A model generated the notes under the pieces. The model was not told the origin of the DNA, made no database searches, and was given only the letters and a program-made list of their open reading frames with translations. The translations under genes were made by a program, and so were the position numbers. 22,123 bases of DNA from CAKRHR01 sp964423195 (GTDB taxonomy: Bacteria; Bacillota; Clostridia; Lachnospirales; Lachnospiraceae). Each line of letters begins with the position of its first letter. Within the stretch, counting starts at the first letter, position 1. The DNA is taken from assembly GCA_964423195.1 (NCBI GenBank), contig CAYRDY010000027.1:1-22123 (forward strand), given 5' to 3'. This document shows, in pieces, positions 13,571 through 21,524 of this stretch.

Positions 13571-14767
13571 TTATCTCTTCTTGAACTTGCCGACTTTCAC
13601 AAGTCTTGTCGGCAGCTTCGGCACACGACCCGTCGTCTGGATGATCGCGCCCTCGTCGCACGCCGCGACGCACGCGCCGCACTTCGTGCACTCGAACTCG
13701 TCGATCATGTGGATGAAGCCTGACTTGCCCTCGATCGCGCCCACAGGGCACACATCCACGCACTCCTCGCAGCCCGTGCACGTCGTCGGGTCGATATAAA
13801 TCGACATGAACGCCTTGCAGACATTCGTCGCGCACTTCTTCTTCTTGATGTGGTCAGTGTACTCGTCCGCGAAATACGTAAGCGATCCCAGTGTGAAGTC
13901 CGCGCCCGTCTGGCCGACGGAACACAGCGTCGAGAAGCTCATCGCCTCACCGATCTCCTTCATCATATCCAGGTAGGACGCCTTGCCCTGTCCCTGGGTA
14001 ATCTCGCGCGTCATCACATGGAGCTGGCCCAGGCCCTCACGGCAGAATGTACACTTGCCGCAGCCGTTCTTGCGCTCCGCGAGCAGGAGTTTTGACGCCT
14101 CGTCGATGATGCACTGGCTCTTATCGATCACGGTCACCACGCCGCTGCCGACGCCGGTATCCTCGCCAATCACGATGTCCAGACCTGCCGCCGCGCTGTA
14201 CAGCTTGGAATTCAGCACAATGCCCTTCACGTCCGACGCGTCTCCGACTAAGTCCGCGACCTTCGTGCCGTAGGCGACTTTCTTTAACGCCCCGACCTGT
14301 CCGCCACGGCTCACGGCCATCAGTGTGCCCGGCTCATAGCTGCCGGCCACGACCTCCGAGAGCGCCATCATGGTTTCAATATGATGGGCTGTTTTCCCGC
14401 GCATCTCGCGCGCCTCGATGAATCCCTCGACGACCTCGATGCCCTTGTCGGCACATTTGGCCTCAAGCTCTTTTGCGAGCTCAGACTCGCCCTCCGGCAC
14501 ATGCAGTTCCAGGCGCTTTGCGTTCACGACCTGCGCCGCCAGGAGCATACCATCGATGACTTTGTCCGCGCTGTCCCTCAAGATAGCAAGCAGCGCCCTG
14601 TCCAGATCGTTATTGTTCAGGCCTGCCGCCAGCACCATCTCGCCTTCCCAGTCCGGCGCTTCCTCATTGATCCGCGCCCACTTGTCGGCGAGGTCCTCAC
14701 GGCAGACGCCAAATTCCCTTAAACCGGCATCCTTTGCCTTTGCAATAATCTCCTCAACATTCATCAT
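13571..14767 (-). CDS. NuoF-like Fe-S protein lacking the FMN/NADH segment, with a 2x[4Fe-4S] ferredoxin tail
   Basis: In this 398-residue protein, residues 70-100 (VIDGMLLAAQVVNAKRLELHV) and the ETMMALSEV stretch near 131-139 align in character with NuoF/HydB. The glycine-rich FMN and NADH segments that normally lie between them (GAGAYICGEETAL, PPFPA) are missing. An SLBB-like part (145-195) follows, then the N3-type cluster GCGKCTFCREG with C236, C239, C242 and distant C282. A ferredoxin tail has C330/C333/C336/C340 and C360/C363/C366/C370. It can hold three [4Fe-4S] clusters but probably no flavin, so it should pass electrons rather than oxidise NADH. The ATG overlaps the stop of the 705-residue gene by four bases (ATGA), implying coupled translation and a complex. 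It is the last gene of the redox run. Confidence 0.82.
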   Translation of the reverse strand: MMNVEEIIAKAKDAGLREFGVCREDLADKWARINEEAPDWEGEMVLAAGLNNNDLDRALLAILRDSADKVIDGMLLAAQVVNAKRLELHVPEGESELAKELEAKCADKGIEVVEGFIEAREMRGKTAHHIETMMALSEVVAGSYEPGTLMAVSRGGQVGALKKVAYGTKVADLVGDASDVKGIVLNSKLYSAAAGLDIVIGEDTGVGSGVVTVIDKSQCIIDEASKLLLAERKNGCGKCTFCREGLGQLHVMTREITQGQGKASYLDMMKEIGEAMSFSTLCSVGQTGADFTLGSLTYFADEYTDHIKKKKCATNVCKAFMSIYIDPTTCTGCEECVDVCPVGAIEGKSGFIHMIDEFECTKCGACVAACDEGAIIQTTGRVPKLPTRLVKVGKFKKR

Positions 14768-16881
14768 GATTCCGCCCCCTTATTGTCATATGCTGACCAG
14801 AGCCTCGGCGCCGCGATCTGCAGTCTCAGGTCGCACTGGAGACACCGGCTGGCCTCACCGCAGATATTGCCGTCACAGATACCATGATCGAACATTTCAA
14901 AATTATCCTGACGTTTTTCAACGCTGTCAATCTCCGGCTGCTTCCGCTCAAGGTAGCCGAAACCGTCCACATGGCCGATATAGCCGTCCGGCGTCTCCAC
15001 AGGCGCCAACACCTCGGAGATATCGCCGTCGCCGCCCAGGTAGATATCAATCTGGCTGGCCGCGTCACGCCCGGACGCGATGGCCATGATCACGGACTTC
15101 GTGCCGTACACGGTGTCGCCGGCCGCGAAGATGCCTTCGGTCTCCGTCGCAAGCGTGCCCTCTTTCACGGCGATGCTGTTGGCACGGCCGAGCTTTAAGC
15201 CCGCTTCCTCCGTGATGTCGCTGCGCTGCCCCGTCGCGAAGATGACCGTGTCGCCGTCGATGTGGTGCTCAGAGCCTTCCACTTTCTTGACGATCGCACG
15301 GCGGTTCTCATCGAACGTGAAGGATTCCACGTCCATGAAATCGACGCCGGTCACATGATCCTCGCCCGTGATGCGCTCGAAAGTCTGCGCAGGATGGACA
15401 AAGATGCCCTCCTCTTGCGCCTGCTCGATCTCCTCATCGTCGGCTGTCATGATGTCCCTGGCCTCAAGGCACGCCAGATGGATCTCCTCCGCGCCGAGCC
15501 GCTTCGCGGTTCTCGCGCAGTCGAAGGCCACGTTGCCGCCGCCGAGGACAATGATATGCTTGCCAAGGCCGGTCTCCTCGCCAAGGCTTGCCTGGCGCAG
15601 GAAATCAATGTTGAGCAGCACTCCCGGCAGGTTGTTGCCCGGCATCGCCAGGCGCGCACCCTGATGGTTGCCGATCGCCATCAGCACCGCGTCATAATCC
15701 TTTAGCAGCTCCAACGGTTTCTCAACCTTCGTGTTCAGCTCGATCTTCACGCCGGTCTCCTTGATCACGGCGAACTCTTCCTCGATGACTTCCTGAGGCA
15801 GTCTGTAGGCCGGGATGCCAAAGCTCAGCATACCGCCGACTCTCGGCAGAGCTTCCTTGATCGTCACATCATGGCCCTGTTTTCTCAGGTAATAGGCCGC
15901 CGTCATGCCGGCAGGACCCGCGCCGACGATGCAGACTTTCTTTCCGGTGTCAGGAAGCTGTTTGCCCTTGCCCTTCCAGCAGGCGCCCGTGTCATGATCC
16001 GCCGCGTAGCGCTTGATGTTCCTGATGGACATCGCCTCATTGACCTCGCCGCGCTTGCAGTCCAGCTCGCACACATGGTTGCAGATGTAGCCGAGCACTT
16101 TCGGGAACGGCACTTTCTCACGGATGACCGCCGCTGCCTCGTCATATTTGCCCTGTTTCACATAGCGGATATATCTCGGCACATCCGTGTGCGCCGGGCA
16201 TGCCGCCTTGCAAGGGACGATCAGATCCTCTTTCGTGGCATTGCTGCCGATGAGCTGAACCTTGTCGCGGATCGTGCCCGTCGGGCAGACCTCCGCGCAC
16301 GCGCCGCAGAAACGGCAGTCCGCGTCTTTGAGCAGTTTGTTGTGCAGTGTCCCCACATAGGTCTCAAGATCTTTCTTCTGATACTGCAGTACCCCGACGC
16401 CGCGCAGATCGTTGCAGGCACGCACGCAGCGGCCGCAGAGCACGCAGCGATTCATGTCGTGGGTGAGCAGCGGATTGCCCTCCTCCATCTTGAATCCCTT
16501 GGTGCGGCAGCGCATCCTTGAGTTGGTCGCGCCGATGTACTGGATGAGCGTCTGCATCTCGCAGTTGCCGTATTTCGGACAGGTGGAGCAGTCCTCCGGA
16601 TGCCCTGAGAGCAGCAGTTCGAGCGCCAGCGAGCGCAGTTTCGTGAGCTGCTCGCTCTTTGTGCGGATCACCATGCCATCCTTCGCCTTGAGTGTACAGG
16701 AAGCGACCGGCTTGTCCTCGCCCTCAAGCTCCACAATGCACATGCGGCAGGCGCCGTTCTCCGGAAGATCCGGGTGGTGGCACAGATGCGGGATATAGAT
16801 TCCGGCATCCAGCGCACAGTCCAGCACGTTCTTGTGTTCCGGCACCTCTAAACGGACGCCGTCAATCGTAATTACTGCCAT
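14764..16881 (-). CDS. NuoG-like Fe-S head fused to GltD/NfnB-like FAD-NAD(P) oxidoreductase
   Basis: This is a 705-residue modular protein. Residues 1-80 are a [2Fe-2S] ferredoxin (C34, C45, C48, C62). Residues 90-110 are a His-Cys cluster (H94, C98, C101, C107), and 146-199 hold two [4Fe-4S] sets (C146/149/152/156 and C189/192/195/199), as in NuoG and [FeFe]-hydrogenase N-termini. Residues 215-300 are the GltD-type Fe-S domain (C224, C228, C267, C271, C275). Residues 315-620 are a pyridine nucleotide oxidoreductase with FAD motif GAGPAG (320-325), NAD(P) motif GGGN (447-450) and FAD-binding GIFAAGD (583-589). A final cysteine-rich end (ICDGNICGEASRCLQC) follows. It probably takes electrons from NAD(P)H at FAD and distributes them through up to five clusters. 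GGAGGG precedes the ATG. Its partner is the NuoF-like subunit, whose start overlaps its stop. Confidence 0.88.
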   Translation of the reverse strand: MAVITIDGVRLEVPEHKNVLDCALDAGIYIPHLCHHPDLPENGACRMCIVELEGEDKPVASCTLKAKDGMVIRTKSEQLTKLRSLALELLLSGHPEDCSTCPKYGNCEMQTLIQYIGATNSRMRCRTKGFKMEEGNPLLTHDMNRCVLCGRCVRACNDLRGVGVLQYQKKDLETYVGTLHNKLLKDADCRFCGACAEVCPTGTIRDKVQLIGSNATKEDLIVPCKAACPAHTDVPRYIRYVKQGKYDEAAAVIREKVPFPKVLGYICNHVCELDCKRGEVNEAMSIRNIKRYAADHDTGACWKGKGKQLPDTGKKVCIVGAGPAGMTAAYYLRKQGHDVTIKEALPRVGGMLSFGIPAYRLPQEVIEEEFAVIKETGVKIELNTKVEKPLELLKDYDAVLMAIGNHQGARLAMPGNNLPGVLLNIDFLRQASLGEETGLGKHIIVLGGGNVAFDCARTAKRLGAEEIHLACLEARDIMTADDEEIEQAQEEGIFVHPAQTFERITGEDHVTGVDFMDVESFTFDENRRAIVKKVEGSEHHIDGDTVIFATGQRSDITEEAGLKLGRANSIAVKEGTLATETEGIFAAGDTVYGTKSVIMAIASGRDAASQIDIYLGGDGDISEVLAPVETPDGYIGHVDGFGYLERKQPEIDSVEKRQDNFEMFDHGICDGNICGEASRCLQCDLRLQIAAPRLWSAYDNKGAES

Positions 16882-16910
16882 TGATAAAATCCCTCCAAAT
16901 TTGTTTCTGT

Positions 16911-17882
16911 CTATTTGTTAATATACTCGTCAAAGTTTTTGTATTTCTTCATGCCCTCGTCGATCATCGCCTTGTTGGCCTGGATCTTCGGACCGCAGAT
17001 CGACCCGAAGCTCTGGATCTCGACGGTATGCTCACGCAGTCCGGCGAATGTGCCCCTCGCCCGTTTCTGCTGCTCCTCGGAAAACTCGACCTTGACCTTG
17101 TCCCCGTCGACACTTAAATGTCCCTCGATGCCACAGACCGGGCATTCGACGGTGGTCGTGCCGTTGAGCGTGATCAGCTTCTGGTGGCAGACCGGGCACA
17201 CACCCTCATCGCCATACCACGGGATCTCATCGAGCGGCTTGCCGTAAGCGTTGGCGACAGCGACGCCCAGGCCGTGGACATTCTCCATCAGCTTGTCGTC
17301 GAGCAGCGGATGACCGGTGATACCCATCTTGTGGACATCCAGGTTGCCGACCACTTTCATCATATTTGAGAAAGCGAAGAGATGCATTGACGGTGTGCCA
17401 AACGATACCCAGTTGGCTGTGGAGGCGCCGCCGACACAGATAAAACCGACATAGCGCTGTTTGAAGCGCCGCGGATCCGCTATCTCAGGATCACCCGGCA
17501 GCTCGCCGGCTTTACGCTTCTCATAGACCCAGCTCACGGCTGAGGTATCGTGGCGGCAGGAAAATCTGTCGACAAAGTTCTTGAACTGGCCCACCGGCTG
17601 CAGTGTATAGACAGGGCTGCCGACGATCAGGCAATCCGCGTCGCGGACTTTCTCCTCCAAAAACTGAAGGTCATCCTTGACGACACAGTCATTGTCCCCG
17701 CCCCTCTCAAGCCTTGTGGAGCAGGCGCCGCACCCCAGGCAACGGCCAATTTTCAGACGAATTGTATTGACAAATTCGATCTCAGCGTCCGGAGCCGCCT
17801 CCCTGATACCAAAGAGGGCTTCCTTGACAAGGATATCCGTATTGGAATTGACACGACCAAAAGAAATACCTAATGCTTTCAT
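16911..17882 (-). CDS. Flavodoxin-fold/NADPH-dependent FMN reductase-like protein with Cys cluster and zinc ribbon
   Basis: This 323-residue protein has an N-terminal flavodoxin-like fold of the FMN_red/iron-sulfur flavoprotein type: GISFGRVNSNTD is the phosphate-binding loop and VGSPVYTLQPVG lies against the flavin. C48, C51, C54 and C66 (C-x2-C-x2-C-x11-C) resemble the compact [4Fe-4S] motif of archaeal and clostridial iron-sulfur flavoproteins, though with a wider last gap. After residue 225 there is a zinc-ribbon or rubredoxin-like module, CPVC...CPVC (C230, C233, C248, C251), then a helical tail. It likely shuttles electrons between the Fe-S oxidoreductase pair and the FAD flavoprotein. 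It lies 29 bases upstream of the 705-residue gene and 92 after the flavoprotein. Confidence 0.8.
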   Translation of the reverse strand: MKALGISFGRVNSNTDILVKEALFGIREAAPDAEIEFVNTIRLKIGRCLGCGACSTRLERGGDNDCVVKDDLQFLEEKVRDADCLIVGSPVYTLQPVGQFKNFVDRFSCRHDTSAVSWVYEKRKAGELPGDPEIADPRRFKQRYVGFICVGGASTANWVSFGTPSMHLFAFSNMMKVVGNLDVHKMGITGHPLLDDKLMENVHGLGVAVANAYGKPLDEIPWYGDEGVCPVCHQKLITLNGTTTVECPVCGIEGHLSVDGDKVKVEFSEEQQKRARGTFAGLREHTVEIQSFGSICGPKIQANKAMIDEGMKKYKNFDEYINK

Positions 17883-17974
17883 ACTCTGTACCTTATCTCC
17901 TTATCTTTGTTTTATGTCCTTAAAATATCTCGCGTTTCAATCATGCATCTAAAGTGTCTGTCGCTATATTTATA

Positions 17975-19426
17975 TTATTCGGCGTCCTCTACATACTCCG
18001 CAGCCTGCATGCCGGCGATACGGCCGGTGTTGACGGCATAACCCATCGAGTTGCCCGGCAGGAGGAACATATAGCTGTCATTGTAGATATTGCAGGAATC
18101 AGCGCCCGCAGCGTAGAGACCAGGGATCGGCATGAAATCAGGGCCGCAGACCTCGCAGTTCTCATTGATGCGGATGCCGCCGACCGTGCCGTAGCCGCCG
18201 GAGCGCACTCTGGTGGCATAGAAAGGCGCCTTGTGGATCGGCCTCAGGTACTTCTTCTGCTTGAAGAATTCCTCGTCCACGCCGTCACAGTAGTCATTGT
18301 AATCATCCACTGTCTCCTCAAGCGCATCCGGGTCAATGCCCAGCTTCTCAGCCAGCTCCTCGATCGAATCCGCGATATAGAACGCGTCATTGCCATTCTC
18401 CTGGGCAATCTTTACAGCATCATAGAAATCGGACACATCCGTCTCGGTGCGAACCATGCTCACGACATCGACGCCGTTGCGGATATAATACCTGACAATC
18501 GACGAGTCCACGATACTGAAGCAGACCCTGTCTTTCTGGTTGGCGACGACATTGGACAGATAGGTGGCATTCTGCATGTAATCCTCGTTCATGACGCGCT
18601 TGCCGAACTTGTTGACCAGAAGGTTTGGCTGCAGGAAAATATTCGGAATGCACTGCGGCAGATCATCGATTCCCTCGATATTGGCCGCCATCTCGATACG
18701 CACAGGCAAATGATCAGCGCCCGCCTCCCAAGCCATGCGCAGGCCGTCGCCCATCAGGCCAGGGATCGCGAAGTTGAACATATCCTTGCCGTAGGTAAAG
18801 CCTGTCTCCTGTTTGATCATCTCAGGGTTGCAGCCCGCGCCGCCGGTGCAGATGACTGCCGCCTGACAATCGACCTGGACTTTCTCATTATCCTTGTCAA
18901 CCGCCAGGACGCCGACGACCTTGCCGTCCTCCTTGAGAATCTTCGTGGCAGAGGTGTTGAGCAGGAACGTCACGCCCAGCTCCAGAGCCTTCTCATAAAG
19001 CGCCTTGTTCATGAAGGATGCCGCGCGCGGGCCGATGCCCTTATCGGTCTTCACAATGTGCCAGGTCGCCTCTGACTGAGGGAAGTAGCGGAACGCGCCC
19101 TCGAACTCCACGCCCATGTCCTCCAGCCACTCGATGGTCTCCGCGGACTGTGCGAAATAGCGCTTCACCAGCCTCGCGTCAACCTGATAGTGGGTGTACT
19201 CCATGAACATGTTGAACGCTTTCTCAACTGAGATCTCAATCATCTGCTGTTTCTGGTATTTTGTGCCGATGCCCAGAGGACCCATGCCCATATTGGCGGC
19301 GCCGCCGACCGCGGAGGCCTTCTCCAATACGATGACATCCATGCCGTCCTCGGCCGCCTGCACAGCCGCCGACAGGCCGGACGGTCCGGCAGCGATCACG
19401 CATACCTGCGCTTTATAATTTTTCAT
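17975..19426 (-). CDS. Soluble FAD-binding flavoprotein, fumarate reductase/FAD_binding_2 family
   Basis: The 483-residue protein opens with a dinucleotide-binding fold (VCVIAAGPSGLSAAVQAAEDG, first glycine of GxGxxG replaced by Ala) and VIVLEKASAVGGAANMG. It has the AAVICTGGAG segment and closes with GLYAAGAD and GNSMGYAVNTGRIAG, which fold back on FAD. This is the flavoprotein plan of fumarate and urocanate reductases, ketosteroid dehydrogenases and related C=C reductases. No signal peptide, haem motif or FMN_bind domain is present, so it is cytoplasmic and must get electrons from a separate donor, presumably the three redox proteins downstream. The substrate cannot be read from the sequence. 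The ATG has GGAGA eight bases upstream. It follows the ABC ATPase gene after 131 bases containing a stem-loop. Confidence 0.87.
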   Translation of the reverse strand: MKNYKAQVCVIAAGPSGLSAAVQAAEDGMDVIVLEKASAVGGAANMGMGPLGIGTKYQKQQMIEISVEKAFNMFMEYTHYQVDARLVKRYFAQSAETIEWLEDMGVEFEGAFRYFPQSEATWHIVKTDKGIGPRAASFMNKALYEKALELGVTFLLNTSATKILKEDGKVVGVLAVDKDNEKVQVDCQAAVICTGGAGCNPEMIKQETGFTYGKDMFNFAIPGLMGDGLRMAWEAGADHLPVRIEMAANIEGIDDLPQCIPNIFLQPNLLVNKFGKRVMNEDYMQNATYLSNVVANQKDRVCFSIVDSSIVRYYIRNGVDVVSMVRTETDVSDFYDAVKIAQENGNDAFYIADSIEELAEKLGIDPDALEETVDDYNDYCDGVDEEFFKQKKYLRPIHKAPFYATRVRSGGYGTVGGIRINENCEVCGPDFMPIPGLYAAGADSCNIYNDSYMFLLPGNSMGYAVNTGRIAGMQAAEYVEDAE

Positions 19427-19485
19427 CGCGCATCTCTCCTTTTTATATGATGTTTGGTGTAAAAAGTATTTTCTTAATTACAGAG

Positions 19486-19522
19486 AGAGCAGTGAGCGCA
19501 ATACGCTTGGACTCACTGCCCT
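19486..19522. repeat. 11-bp stem-loop between ABC transporter and flavoprotein genes
   Basis: AGAGCAGTGAG (19486-19496) and CTCACTGCCCT (19512-19522) pair over 11 positions with one G-U, with a 15-base loop. On the minus strand the stem is followed by CTCTCTGTAATTAAG, not a real T-tract. It could be a partial terminator or an RNA-stabilising element that lets the flavoprotein genes be expressed at a different level. A smaller CGCG-CTCT-CGCG hairpin lies next to it at about 19540-19551. Confidence 0.5.
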
Positions 19523-19557
19523 GCTTCTGATGGCACGCCGCGAGAGCGCGTCACAAA

Positions 19558-20529
19558 TTAATTCTGGATGAATTTTTCCGCGTAGTGGCATGCGACCACA
19601 TGATTCGGAAGAACCTCGCGAAGCTGCGGCTCCTCGGCAAAACATTTCTCGGTCGCGTGCGGACATCTCTGTGCGAACCTGCAGCATGGCTTCGGGTCGA
19701 TCGGGGATGTCAGCTCGCCCTTCAGCACGATCCTCTGGTGCTTGTCATGCACATTCGGAATCGGAATGGCGGACAGAAGCGCCTGTGAATACGGATGGAT
19801 CGTGTGTTTAAAGATCATATTGGCGTTACACTTCTCGATCATCTGACCCAGGTACATCACGATGATGTCATCGGAGATATGCTTGACGACGGACATATCA
19901 TGGGTGATGAACATATAGGTCAGGCCCCTCTCCTTCTGCAGATCCTGCAGGAGGTTGAGCACCTGCGCCTGAATGGACACGTCAAGCGCGGAAACCGGCT
20001 CATCGCAGACGATGAACTTCGGATTCACGGACAGCGCCCTGGCGATACCGATACGCTGGCGGCGGCCACCGTCGAGCTCATGCGGGTAGACATTCTCAAG
20101 GCGCTCCGCCAGGCCGACGATCTCCATCATCTCACGTGCCCTCTTGGTGACCTCTTCCTTGCTCATCTTCTTATTGTTGACCTTGATCGGCTCGGAGATC
20201 AGCTGCAGCACGCTCATACGGGGATCAAGGGAGGCATACGGATCCTGGAAGATCATCTGGATATCTGTACGGTATTTCTTCTTGAACTCCTTGAGCGGCA
20301 TGGTGGCGATATTCTCACCCTCAAAGAGGACTTCGCCCGATGTGGCGTCATGCAGACGCATCAGGGTCTTGCCGAGTGTGGACTTCCCGCAGCCGGACTC
20401 GCCGACGACACCGATGGTCTTGCCCCTCTCGATATTGAAAGTGACATTATCCACGGCGTGCAGGGTGCCTCTCGGCGTGGTAAAGTATTTCTTCAAATTT
20501 TTGATTTCCATCAAGTTATCTGTGCTCAT
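19558..20529 (-). CDS. Peptide-type ABC transporter ATPase (OppF/DppF-like)
   Basis: From the ATG at 20529 the protein is 323 residues. Walker A is GESGCGKST, Walker B is IVCDEPVSALD and the switch His is in FITHDMS. The C-terminal cysteine-bearing segment (CCRFAQRCPHA) is typical of the oligopeptide/dipeptide/nickel importer ATPases. The signature that normally reads LSGGQ is LDGGR here, a variant I recall in clostridial homologues. It powers uptake with the neighbouring OppD-like ATPase. An in-frame start seven codons upstream would overlap the previous gene; the chosen ATG has GGAGG six bases away and lies one base after the upstream stop. No substrate-binding protein is visible; it may lie beyond the window. 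Confidence 0.92.
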   Translation of the reverse strand: MSTDNLMEIKNLKKYFTTPRGTLHAVDNVTFNIERGKTIGVVGESGCGKSTLGKTLMRLHDATSGEVLFEGENIATMPLKEFKKKYRTDIQMIFQDPYASLDPRMSVLQLISEPIKVNNKKMSKEEVTKRAREMMEIVGLAERLENVYPHELDGGRRQRIGIARALSVNPKFIVCDEPVSALDVSIQAQVLNLLQDLQKERGLTYMFITHDMSVVKHISDDIIVMYLGQMIEKCNANMIFKHTIHPYSQALLSAIPIPNVHDKHQRIVLKGELTSPIDPKPCCRFAQRCPHATEKCFAEEPQLREVLPNHVVACHYAEKFIQN

Positions 20530-20530
20530 C

Positions 20531-21511
20531 TTAATCCTCCTTCCAGTCACCTGTAAATTTCAGACATTTTACGATATGACCTGGCTCAACCTCGGTTACA
20601 CCCGGATCTAACTGAGCACATTTCGAACATTTCTCGGTACATCTCTCACAGAAACTGCAGTGGGACGGCAGATCCGCCGGATTCGGGACAAGACCCTGAA
20701 TCACTTCCAGCCTCTCCGTATCCTTCTCAAGGCTCGGCAGGGAGCGGAAGAGGGCTTTTGTGTACGGATGCTGCGGATTGTCGAAAATCTGCTCGACCGT
20801 ACCGACTTCCACCAGCTCGCCCGCGTACATGACGGCGCATCTGTCGCACATCTCCGCCACAACGCCGAGGTCATGGGTGATAAAAATCATGGCCGTCTTC
20901 TGAGTTTCCTGAAGTTCTCTCATCATATCAAGGATCTGCGCCTGAATCGTCACGTCAAGCGCCGTGGTCGGCTCATCGGCGATCAGAAGCTCCGGCCGAC
21001 AGGCCAGGGCGATAGCGATAACGATCCTCTGCTTCATACCGCCTGAGAACTGATGCGGATATTCCTTGTAGCGTTCCGGCACGATACCGACCATTTTGAG
21101 CATCTCCTGGGCTTTCACCAGGGATTGCGCCTTGGAGCATTTTTCATGGAGCAAAATAACCTCGGCGATCTGGTCGCCGACCGTCTTGACAGGGTTTAGG
21201 GCGGTCATCGGATCCTGGAAGATCATGGAGATCTTCTTGCCTCTGATCTTGCGCATCTCTTTCTGGGAGAGCTGTGCGAGATCCTGACCCTCAAACTCGA
21301 TCTTACCCTGGATAATATGTCCGACCTTATCCGGAAGCAGCCCCAGGATACCGAGAGCCGTCGTCGTCTTTCCGGCGCCGGTCTCGCCGACAAGCCCTAA
21401 TACTTCGCCTTTTTTGATCTCAAAGGAGATATTATTCACGGCTTCGACAACCTCCACGTCACTCTCATAGTGAATGACGAGGTTTTCTACTTTTAAAATC
21501 GTATCACTCAT
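20531..21511 (-). CDS. Peptide-type ABC transporter ATPase (OppD/DppD-like)
   Basis: This 326-residue ATPase has Walker A GETGAGKTT, signature FSGGMKQR, Walker B LLIADEPTTALD and switch FITHDLG. The C-terminal CSFCERCTEKC is richer in cysteine than usual for the family's end region, where a metal or cluster site has been described in some members. Together with the OppF-like protein it forms the heterodimeric motor of an oligopeptide, dipeptide or nickel importer at the inner face of the membrane. AAGGAG precedes the ATG by nine bases. It starts 13 bases after the permease stop and ends one base before the next ATG, so the three genes are one operon. Confidence 0.93.
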   Translation of the reverse strand: MSDTILKVENLVIHYESDVEVVEAVNNISFEIKKGEVLGLVGETGAGKTTTALGILGLLPDKVGHIIQGKIEFEGQDLAQLSQKEMRKIRGKKISMIFQDPMTALNPVKTVGDQIAEVILLHEKCSKAQSLVKAQEMLKMVGIVPERYKEYPHQFSGGMKQRIVIAIALACRPELLIADEPTTALDVTIQAQILDMMRELQETQKTAMIFITHDLGVVAEMCDRCAVMYAGELVEVGTVEQIFDNPQHPYTKALFRSLPSLEKDTERLEVIQGLVPNPADLPSHCSFCERCTEKCSKCAQLDPGVTEVEPGHIVKCLKFTGDWKED

Positions 21512-21524
21512 ATTGCTGCTCTCC

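Noticed and set aside
13571..14767. Apparent NuoF truncation as a frameshift or assembly fault
   Set aside because: The frame is continuous on both sides of the missing segment, coding character is unbroken and the start overlaps the partner gene neatly.
17954..19075. Long plus-strand open frame opposite the FAD flavoprotein
   Set aside because: Lies within the flavoprotein gene on the other strand, has no ribosome binding site or family motif and a composition (rich in His, Arg, Asp) typical of antisense shadow frames in G+C-rich DNA.
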